Below, one piece after another: positions 33,601 through 40,500 of a stretch of DNA of 64,000 bases (within the stretch, counting starts at the first letter, position 1; every line of letters starts with the position of its first letter). This stretch comes from JASSUD01 sp031963045 (lineage in GTDB: Bacteria; Pseudomonadota; Gammaproteobacteria; Burkholderiales; Burkholderiaceae), in the NCBI GenBank assembly GCA_031963045.1, contig JASSUK010000043.1, positions 1 to 64,000 of the forward strand. The letters are read 5' to 3'. The notes beneath the pieces are model-generated. The model was not told the DNA's origin, searched no databases, and saw only the letters and a list, made by a program, of their open reading frames with translations. A program made the position numbers and the translations under genes.

Positions 33601-34532
33601 TTCAGACTATCAGCAAAGGGCATATTATTAAAACTCTAGGTGCCCGCAAAACTTTGTCCAACGAGGGAGTTTTGGCCTTGATCGGCGCTTTTAAGGATAA
33701 ATATGTCAGGGATGCGGCTGCGAGTGTGCTAGCAGGCCAGGCTACGCTGTCCGGCGCCGCAGTCGAGAGTTTAGTCGGCGCTTTAAAGGATCAAGATAAG
33801 GATATCGGGTCTGCGGCGGCTGGTGCGTTATCAGGCCAGGCCACGTTGTCCGCCGCCGCAGTCCTGGCTTTGATCGACGCTTGTAAGGATCAAGATGAGA
33901 AGGTCAGGTATGCAGCCGCTCGTGCGTTAGGATGCCAGGCCATGCTGTCCGACGCCGCAGTCCTGGCCTTGATCGACGCTTTAAAGGATCAAGATGAGCA
34001 GGTCAAGGATATGGCCGCTCTTGCGTTAGCAGGCCAGGCCACGTTGTCCGACGCCATGATCGAAACTTTGATCGGCGCTTTAAAGGATCAAGATCGGCAG
34101 GTCAGGTCTGCGGCCGTGAGGGTGTTAGCAGGCCAGGCCACGCTGTCCGACGCCGCGCTCCTGACCTTGATCGGCGCTTTAAAGGATGAAAAGCCGTATG
34201 TCAGGGATGTGATCGAGGTTGCATTAGTGTCAAATCTAAATCAGATTTACACGATGCTGCCTGTTTTGAAAAAAGAGCAAATCGAAACGCTGTATAGCGA
34301 GTTTTTGTTTAATTACAGCCTTGATCATATTGCCCCACTCTATATTCAAGACAAGCACTTGCATTTTTATACGGCAGCGGGGCCGGGACAGCCAAAGCCT
34401 CTCACCGATAAGCAAATCGATGTGGTGACTAAAGCCTTTGAGAAAGTTCAAAAAAGGGTCAAAAGGAGTTTGCGGTTAGAAGAGTGGGCGGATGTGGGAA
34501 TTGATTTTCTCCTGCGGCACATGGATAGCTAA
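30630..34532 (+). CDS. TIR/SEFIR-like-NACHT-HEAT STAND protein
   Basis: 1300 residues; AGGA precedes the ATG. The N-terminal helix region is short. The TIR/SEFIR-like domain at about 118-310 has KPSLFLVYAHDNP, LYSD, DKVVVCCSAVL, FHHVLTEMAFLEIR (Glu at about 280) and HGIIPVSL. NACHT: Walker A GRAGVGKTT (about 531), Walker B LFILDGLDEV (about 609), VVITSRPAG. HEAT-like repeats number about 6-7 (about 1005-1195; ATLSDAAVLALIDALKDQDE), many fewer than in the paralogues. The C-terminal module LYIQDKHLHFYTAAGPGQ matches the paralogues at 20621 and 46289. It sits between dsbC and DUF4400, opposite in direction, where pilus genes are missing. Confidence 0.85.
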   Translation: MLSRINSQSSIAHQAQQTNAQGSVQTAEQIDENGLEHKKAADYVHQVDQNLLEHAQKAQDWSHERRHSASISPAVMLSVRGAPVLAQTDTSTSMPVQKKNAQLDYLFEKAFSTLKSLKVPNKPSLFLVYAHDNPNPVYGEAKASTSKYLIENLSTIQVVLYSDQAPMAQPYSSSSEALKEDARLGDILTSQLCLLPTQVKKGVEPVDKVVVCCSAVLGSYLEKWLHYEKFYQELKKAYSADQKAYSKDSGRASASEIRKVVKTFSQEQLYKNGFHHVLTEMAFLEIRAEERGEDKHGIIPVSLTPNSYDQCLKRFVGTTTVRMEDMLRFDGAGKAEEEWYPHQKNQHGVLFKLIERLLVGSNEAQTFLSKFWKGHSKLISQLKSASSTPDELGFVKLLDGIFKDIDTELHIQLASTVQQAQESLPPKLSLIDTRKALYQHYQLFNLSIQRVSGLTASLNDCYINLAMVESQDQREKDQEALKKQAATFERLPSEDYLSATNQNKRIALKALFEPQKLRDGSTGMPKRILIQGRAGVGKTTLCKKLVYDYQHNAAWQGLFENVLWIPLRQLKTRQIYSLEKLLRKYYFVSAGSKQAQALAQMVLDHQDKTLFILDGLDEVVGELHEEHLLSPLLKELLNQKQVVITSRPAGVDTKLCGRLDLELETVGFSPDDVQAYIKKFVPPSNQAAIRQFINRTPLIQGLVNIPIQLDALCFSWNDNFAKKQEAITMAMLYEAIVNTLWRKDAERFSKEQGGKVLQPTELMDLTSKKMAKLMADETAYLSYLSFKGLEDHVIEFDLAYLRKITDSLEEVGGKELPYSLQSGIKHTSFLHTADADLDDAQRTYHFLHLTFQEFFAAKYVAQHVQAYSTGASAAGLTLNKAQLHRFIAEHKYNPRYEIVWWMVAGLLKKEALEQFFALLAQAPRDLIGIRHQQVLMGCLNEARTQLDKTTIHNLEAELVQWFHLERKWNKSELSTLGCQRAFPEHLLLTLFQTISKGHIIKTLGARKTLSNEGVLALIGAFKDKYVRDAAASVLAGQATLSGAAVESLVGALKDQDKDIGSAAAGALSGQATLSAAAVLALIDACKDQDEKVRYAAARALGCQAMLSDAAVLALIDALKDQDEQVKDMAALALAGQATLSDAMIETLIGALKDQDRQVRSAAVRVLAGQATLSDAALLTLIGALKDEKPYVRDVIEVALVSNLNQIYTMLPVLKKEQIETLYSEFLFNYSLDHIAPLYIQDKHLHFYTAAGPGQPKPLTDKQIDVVTKAFEKVQKRVKRSLRLEEWADVGIDFLLRHMDS

Positions 34533-34609
34533 ATTTTACATAATAAAAAAACAGACTTTTTTATATTTTTAGATGTCGGATAAGAGGGAACTACTACAAT
34601 ATAAGTAAT

Positions 34610-34645
34610 CGAGATCTAATCGTATATTCCCCCAATTAGATCTCG
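34610..34645. terminator. 11-bp inverted repeat after the NACHT-HEAT gene
   Basis: CGAGATCTAAT (34610-34620) and its exact complement (34635-34645) with a 14-base loop. It lies between the convergent 3' ends of the NACHT-HEAT gene and the DUF4400 gene. It may act as a terminator, although no T-run follows. Confidence 0.4.
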
Positions 34646-34686
34646 TGATCACTACACATTAGCCCATATAAACTTTAGTTCAGGCT

Positions 34687-34965
34687 CTATAGCGGTAGGA
34701 GAAAAGTCAGCACCAATCCTATGAGCAAAATCATTAAGCCGCGCATGGAATAGCGGTGAATAGCAGGACTCACGTAGTCGAAATTGGTTTGCTTGATCTT
34801 CCAGGTTGCCCATCCGTCAAAAATAGCTGGAATACATAAAATCAGCATATAAGGCAGCCAGGTAAATAGCAGCGCTAAACGAACATAGAACTGGTAGATA
34901 ACCTTCCCAAACGCTTCAATCTGGCCCTCTACCCAGGCAAGCCAGGTGTGCGCAAAATTTTCCAT
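34687..34965 (-). pseudogene. DUF4400 membrane protein of ICEs, C-terminal part
   Basis: Two to three membrane helices (LALLFTWLPYMLILCIPAIF, GLMILLIGLVLTFLLPL) and the motif FDYVSPAIHRYSMRGL, typical of DUF4400 proteins of integrative conjugative elements. It continues the frame at 34929-35231 after a one-base shift at a run of seven A's (minus strand, near 34985). With eight A's the text would read HKKNKHAKGMENFAHTWLAW. The stop at 34687 may also cut the usual tail. Confidence 0.7.
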
Positions 34966-35231
34966 GCCTTTAGCGTGCTTGTTTTTTTATGCCTTGGCAG
35001 AAAAGCATGGCGTATTCCTGGATAAATGCCTGAATCCACCATGCTTGATTGAAACCACTTTGAGGCTTGCTCCTCGATCCATTGAGATCCTTGAGCACCA
35101 AACTGCTGCTTGATCAGTGCAGATTCTTGTTGGATCATATGATCTGTCCAGCCTCCAGGAACCAATAATAAGATTATGACCAATTCTAAAGCGAGTAACC
35201 AAGCACAGAGCCATAGCGGGAGTTTCATCAT
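34929..35231 (-). pseudogene. DUF4400 membrane protein of ICEs, N-terminal part
   Basis: The N-terminal half has a membrane helix (LCAWLLALELVIILLLVPGG), then W-x-x-x-MIQQESALIKQQFGAQG and SKWFQSSMVDSGIYPG, the DUF4400 pattern. In SXT-type elements DUF4400 lies between traD and traL, upstream of dsbC-traC, which is its relative position here. The function is unknown. Its ATG (35231) lies only 2 bases from the truncated integrase frame on the other strand, so the element has been rearranged here. Confidence 0.7.
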
Positions 35232-35233
35232 AA

Positions 35234-35638
35234 ATATGCAATAAAGTTGCGAAGTCTGTCATTGAGACACAACGTGGGAAGCATCCAACACATGTCTTTG
35301 CCTATCGCGGTCGCCCCATTGGCGCTGGTATGAATAATAATGGATGGCAAAACGCACGGGAACGCGCTGGTTTAGGCGATGTGCGTGTCCATGACTTGCG
35401 CCATACTGTTGGGATGCGGTTAAGGGAGGCGGGTGTTGCAGAAGAGACTATTGCCGATATTCTTTGGCATCGTAGAAAAGGGATGACAGCGCACTATAGT
35501 ATGGGTCAACTGGTTGAACTTCATCAGGCATTAGTGAAAATCGAAGATGAGAGGCACCGCTGGAATATATCTTTAATGAGCTTAGTGCGGGATCGGGACG
35601 CGTTAAAAGCGAAAGTCCCCCAAAAGTCCCCCACATAA
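35234..35638 (+). pseudogene. Tyrosine integrase, C-terminal fragment
   Basis: The open frame runs from 35234, just after a TAA, and reads QRGKHPTHVFAYRGRPIGAG, then WQNARERAGLGDVRVHDLRH (the H-x-L-R-H catalytic box with Arg), ADILWHRRKG (the usual G-H replaced by W-H), and AHYSMGQL with the catalytic Tyr. About two thirds of the normal protein, including the first catalytic Arg region, is missing. The fragment ends about 45 bases from the tRNA-Arg 3' end, which is the usual place for the integrase of an element inserted in a tRNA gene. Confidence 0.85.
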
Positions 35639-35682
35639 GAAAAAGCCCCCCAGCGAAAAATCGCTGAGAGGCTTATAAATAC

Positions 35683-35759
35683 TGGTGCGGCTGGCAGGAT
35701 TCGAACCCACGACCCCTTGGTTCGTAGCCAAGTACTCTATCCAACTGAGCTACAGCCGC
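35683..35759 (-). tRNA. tRNA-Arg (anticodon ACG)
   Basis: 77 bases on the minus strand with encoded CCA. The acceptor stem GCGGCTG pairs with CAGCCGC, discriminator A. The anticodon stem CTTGG/CCAAG carries the loop CTACGAA, so the anticodon is ACG. The T arm has GGTTCGAATCC. Its 3' end faces the integrase fragment and is the likely attachment site of the conjugative element. Confidence 0.97.
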
Positions 35760-36007
35760 TGCGCTGTTAACTGTGAAGCGGCGCGAAGTATAAGCAATAT
35801 TTTGTCTAGAACCAAGCCTATTCTAAGAAAAAATGTAAATTTTTTTATCTTTTATCGGAAAAGGCCTGTTTGCAGAGGGGGATAGGGGCAAATTTCAGCA
35901 TGTTTGCAGCAAAAATGGTACTTCAGCCGCAGAGTTGGCGGTGAGCAAGGTTCCCCAACAGAGCACACTACTTATCTTTAATTATCGATTTTGAGCTTAC
36001 TGCTCGT

Positions 36008-36469
36008 TTATGATGCAACCCCGATATGAATCTGGACTTCCTCCGGGCCGCTATACCATTCAAAGTCAGTTAGATAACTTCGCTTAACGTGTGGATGCTG
36101 TTCAAAGTACGCCCAAATTGAAGCCCAGGTCTGAATAAGAGCGGTGGGCATTGGGCCATTAGCTTCGAAGACCAGATACTTGCCTTCCTGAACCTCAATA
36201 CTACTGAAATCCGGGTTCGGCGTAGTGACAGATACGCCAGCAGTGACATTGTAAAAATGGGCAAGGTCAGAGTCGTAGGTCGAATACACGCCAACAATCG
36301 GCGTATTGGGCAACCGGCCCGGAATTTTATCTGCAGTGCCACTAGCGAAGAACTGCGCCCACAAGCCAGGAATTTTCGCGGTTTCCTGATTGAATTCATC
36401 GCGATTTATTGTGCGTACGGTTAAGCCAGATACTAAGAAGCGTGAAACATGAGCGATTTTTGGTTCCAT
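36008..36469 (-). CDS. GyrI-like / AraC effector-binding domain protein
   Basis: 153 residues from the ATG at 36469 (MEPKIAHVSRFLVSGLTVRT), which has AGGA upstream. The pattern VSRFLVSGLTVRT, IVGVYSTYDSDLAHFYNVTAGV, KYLVFEANGPMPTALIQTWASIW and a C-terminal DFEWY...VQIHIGV is the GyrI-like effector-binding fold, also seen as stand-alone small-molecule-binding proteins. No DNA-binding domain is present. It lies outside the conjugative element, beyond the tRNA-Arg. A role in drug or metabolite binding is only inferred from the family. Confidence 0.75.
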   Translation of the reverse strand: MEPKIAHVSRFLVSGLTVRTINRDEFNQETAKIPGLWAQFFASGTADKIPGRLPNTPIVGVYSTYDSDLAHFYNVTAGVSVTTPNPDFSSIEVQEGKYLVFEANGPMPTALIQTWASIWAYFEQHPHVKRSYLTDFEWYSGPEEVQIHIGVAS

Positions 36470-36559
36470 GAAGATAGTCCTATATTGAATCAAGTCTGGG
36501 TTTCACCAGCGATGGCATTGAACGGTAGCTTAAGTAAGGCTAGCCTAAAAGCTATGTGC

Positions 36560-37014
36560 TAGAAATTTGATCAATCTGAAAAGGGCTTTGTCCTGCGTGG
36601 CATTAAGAGAGATCGTGCGTACTTTTCAACGGAGTTATGCACAGTATTTGTGGATAAAGTTGCTTTTGCTTCTCCTAGGCTTTTTGATGGGCTTCAGCCT
36701 CGCTCTTAAACGGCCATTTGCCTGTCCCAATTCCTCCTTTCTTAGGCTTAAGCGTTTACTGCTTTCCCCGGTCATCAGGGCAAAGCCTACGCGCTCTTGA
36801 GAAGATAGTTCATCGACTTTCTCGGCGCTAAGGTAGTTCATCAAGCGACGCACAGCATTCTCAGCCAGTGCTTGAATGTCTTGATCAGACCATGTGTGCT
36901 GCAACATATAAATTCAGGCATTGACCTTCTCGTGTTCTAGTACTTCTCTTTGCTAAGCTCCTTCAGAATATTAGGATTTATTAGACAAATCAAACAATTA
37001 AGCCAAAAAAGAAT
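36560..37014. repeat. Upstream flank of NACHT loci, copy A
   Basis: This block aligns with 45675-46288: both contain TGCGTACTTTTCAACGGAGT, TTATGCACAGTATTTGTGGA and the leader with CAATTAAGCCAAAAAAG. In copy B the leader runs straight into a NACHT-HEAT start codon. In copy A it runs straight into the ParD-like remnant at 37019, so the gene is absent. The rest of 36470-37509 holds a 90-codon minus frame, the ParD remnant and a hairpin, and otherwise nothing recognisable. Confidence 0.7.
36635..36907 (-). CDS. Small hypothetical protein in the NACHT flank
   Basis: 90 residues: MLQHTWSDQDIQALAENAVR, LMNYLSAEKVDELSSQERVG, FALMTGESSKRLSLRKEELG and a basic tail. It reads like a small helical, basic protein and is divergent from the leader. 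A homologous stretch at about 46010-46170 is frameshifted. I do not recognise it. It may be a remnant of a larger gene common to this genome. Confidence 0.35.
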   Translation of the reverse strand: MLQHTWSDQDIQALAENAVRRLMNYLSAEKVDELSSQERVGFALMTGESSKRLSLRKEELGQANGRLRARLKPIKKPRRSKSNFIHKYCA

Positions 37015-37018
37015 AATA

Positions 37019-37094
37019 GTGCGAACTGGCGAGTACGCCTCTGTAAGTGAATTCATTCGTGCTGGAGTGAGTGTTCTACTCACACGTGATCAAG
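37019..37094 (+). pseudogene. ParD-like antitoxin remnant, copy A
   Basis: Reads VRTGEYASVSEFIRAGVSVL and LTRDQAI, the ribbon-helix-helix antitoxin pattern (G-x-Y-x-S-x-SE-x-x-R-x-G-x-x-L). The N-terminus is replaced by the NACHT leader, and the text is lost after about 26 codons where a perfect 16-bp hairpin begins. No ParE toxin gene is near. A sister copy lies at 51567-51734. Confidence 0.6.
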
Positions 37095-37136
37095 CTATCG
37101 TAAGCTGCACAATTAAGCGGGTGCAGCTTACGATAG
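37095..37136. repeat. Perfect 16-bp inverted repeat inside the ParD remnant
   Basis: CTATCGTAAGCTGCAC (37095-37110) and its exact complement (37121-37136), 10-base loop. The left arm is ParD coding sequence in the sister copy (ATCGAAAGCTGGTTGCAC), so the right arm arose by inverted duplication. Confidence 0.9.
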
Positions 37137-37509
37137 TATTAATAGTTTGTATTATTTACCCTTGCTAAAGCTTTATCTTGAATCTCATTTGACTAAAGTC
37201 ACAATTTATATAAATGGTGATTTTTTGGAATCATTTTTCGTTAACAGCTGATATCTGTGAATCAGTGCATTTAAGTAACTGTTGTTACGCACGTTATAGA
37301 ACTGAGAGTTGTTGGTAGGCAGAAGCTAGAGAGGCTATGCAAATTTCAAACTTGCATAGCATTCATCATTTATTTTGAATAGGATGTGGGCTCGTGATAG
37401 GTGGCTCAAGCAAGTGGCGATGAGGCGGTTATTAGGTCAAGGAATAGCTCCATCAGCCTGAAATTCAAGAATTAGCTTGGTAAACCAGGAAGGACCCTTA
37501 TGTACAATA

Positions 37510-40500
37510 ATGCAAAAAATCTCTGGGATTTTGAATTTCAAGCGCAATGTTTTAGCATCTGATCCACTTCTTTATCTCAAAGCAGGCAAAAAATACTTAA
37601 GCCGGGCTTATCAGCAGCAAAATAAAAATATTACCGAAACCCGGCGCTCATTTAGCACAGCGCAAAAAATATTTAATAATAAAATTCCCAATTCTGAAAG
37701 AAGCACAGAAACTAACAAAAATATAGCGAAAGCTTATCTGGAGCACGGTAATCAACTGCGAGATATGGGCTTTATTAAAGAAGCGCGTGCGAGTTATGAA
37801 GCTGCCCAAGCATTGGGTCAACACGCCGCAGATGAAAAACTGCAAGCATTAAGCGATATTAAGGCACAAAGCTTTCCCCATAAATTGGTATCTCAAAACC
37901 TAATTTCAGCTTCAACAAATTTAGAAGCCCGCCTACTTTTACAGTCTATTTCGCTTAATGCAATCTGCTTTAAGCATAATTTACCGCCTGTTGCGGTGGA
38001 TGCTGATATTTCAACGGCACCGCGCGATATCAAAAATACCCACCACTTAGCCCGCTGTCTGCAATCCGCTCAATCGTCTACCACTCAAGAGTTAAATGAA
38101 TTAGCGCGCAATATATTAGAGGCTTTTGCCCAAAGGGATTTCAAAGATTTAGATTTATGGCGAGAAGTGGTCCCATTAGCAGCCATAGCAGATCTAGGGA
38201 AATGCCGTTATTTGATTGGCAAAGCCCATGATGCACTGACTACACAAGAAAAACTCTTGGATCTATCTGCCCTCCAGAGTTTGGCTATGATGATTCACAG
38301 TCTGCCAGAACCGTTCTTTAAGAATAGTGCGGGAGATTTAGTCAAACTATTGCAAACATTAACAAGGCGTTTATCTAGCGAGCATATAGAAGGTAATTTG
38401 CAGCAATTTCAGTTGCTACTGCAAACCACTTCACAGATTTTAGATGTGATGGCTAAAGCGGGTGTCACTGGTATCAACCGTATCCAGGTTCAAGAACCGC
38501 TAGATAAGGTTTTATCAAGATTAAGTCAAACGCCCGAGCTGCGCTTTCAAGCGTACTACGCGCGCCAAGCCTTGGCACATATTCCGAATGACGAGGGCCG
38601 TTGGCAAGAAACATGGCGGCGGAGTTCTAGCGTGATTTTAGGCGCGACGAATTTAGCCAATGTAGTGCAGACTTTTGACCCGAAAAAATTGCTGAATGCT
38701 TTTTATCATTTTAGCGAGGCATTTTCTGGCGCAAGCGAGACCGTCAAGCGCTTAGCCGAGTTAGCCGATGAAATGAACGATTTTGGTTCAACTATGCTGG
38801 AAACAGGTACAGCGATTCGAGATAGCTTAACCAAAAATAAGCAACAACGTTGGTATGCGGCGCTGCAATTCTTAGATACCTGCTTAGAAGAAGGCCAGCT
38901 TGTGCAATTCGAGCAATTTGCTCGGCATAGTCTATATAGCCGCAATGAAGCCTTTTTATTAGGGTTGTGCCAACGCTTAGAGCAAATAGCTTACATCCAT
39001 AAAGAAGAAAGCACCCAAGCAGCGGCGATTCAGTTTTTAGGTGATTTGGTGCAAAACAAGAGTCGGCAATGGGGGCAGTATGACCGCGTGCAACAAGCCG
39101 TACACCGCAGCTTAAGACGATTAAAAAAGACTAAAGCGTTGCCTGAATCCATGCAAGCGCAAGTCAGATCCCTGTTAGAGCAGTGGCCGCCTAGTGTTTC
39201 GCAAGCTAAAGCAGAGAGTGATATGGATCACTACGTTGTGCCAGTATGGGATCCTGCTTGGCAGCAAGTTGGCACGCAGTTACTGCATCGGGCTAGGGGA
39301 GATGATCGTCTTTTAACTCAGTCGCAAAGCATGGTGTTGCAAAGCAATAAAGCTCCGCTTGCGTCTTTAGGTTTAGAGAAGGATATCTCTGCGTTAGAGG
39401 CTCAATATGCAAAAGAGCTTGAGGAAGTGGATGAGGTTAGAGATGCTCTAGCGATGTATGTTGCGCCACAAGGCAAACTCACCGTCGATTCGTCTGAGCA
39501 GTTCGATTTAGAAAGCAAAGTGAGCGCATTTCTTGCGTCAGATAAAAAGGTGTTTTTGTTATTGGGCGAGGCAGGCTCTGGCAAATCAACGTTTAACCGC
39601 TACCTTGCCCATCGCTTATGGGATGACTATAACAAAGCTAAGTCATCGCAGGAGCGTCCTATCCCATTATTTATTCCACTTTCTACTTTAGATAATTCAA
39701 GTAAAAATTTGATTGAGCAATATCTGGAAGGACAGGGTTTGTCAACGGCGCAAGTAGAGGCGTTACGTAAGGCGCGTCGCTTTATCTTTATTTTAGATGG
39801 CTATGATGAGCTTGCTCAGCGCTCACGTGCTTTTGATAATAGATTTGATCGGTGGCAAGCGCATGTGATTATAAGTAGCCGGCCAGAATACTTAGGGAGT
39901 GGCTATCAAAGTAAATTTCAGCCACAAGGCAAACCTCGTTTATTCGAGGAGTGTCGGTTGGCCTCCTTTTCGGATGCGTCTATAGAACACTATATTAATC
40001 AATATGTGAAACATGTGAAGCCAAAATGGAATGCTAAAGAATATCAACAGGCTTTTAAATGTAACTCGGAATTAAAAGATCTCGTGCGCAATCCTTTTAT
40101 GCTTAATATGGCCTTAGAGGTATTGTCTACAATGGATCCGTACGAGAGCTGGAAGCCACGACTGACTAGAGTAACGCTGTATGACACTTTTGTGGAGAAC
40201 TGGTGTGCGCGTTCGCAAGAACGTTTAGGGCGTATTCAATTAAGACCAACAGAACAAGAGGCGTTTGAGCGTTTAGATGAAGAGGGATTTGTAGCTCACG
40301 AAATAGAATTTAGTCAACGCTTTGCGGTAGCGTTGCATCTAGCTCGAGCGGTTACTGTCACTTATTCAGCGGCAAGCGATGCTAAATGGGGAGATTGGCG
40401 CGAAGAATTTTTAGGAAATGCTGAAAAGACGCGATTGCTCCGCTTTAATGCCCCATTAATCCGTCAAAATAATCAGTATCGATTTATCCATAAATCATTA

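Noticed and set aside
35683..35759. A second copy of the tRNA 3' end in the window as the other attachment site.
   Set aside because: I looked for the T-arm and anticodon-stem text of tRNA-Arg elsewhere and did not see it. The other end is probably outside the window or lost.
37019..37168. A functional ParD antitoxin gene.
   Set aside because: The N-terminus comes from the NACHT leader, the C-terminus is lost in a hairpin, and no toxin gene follows.
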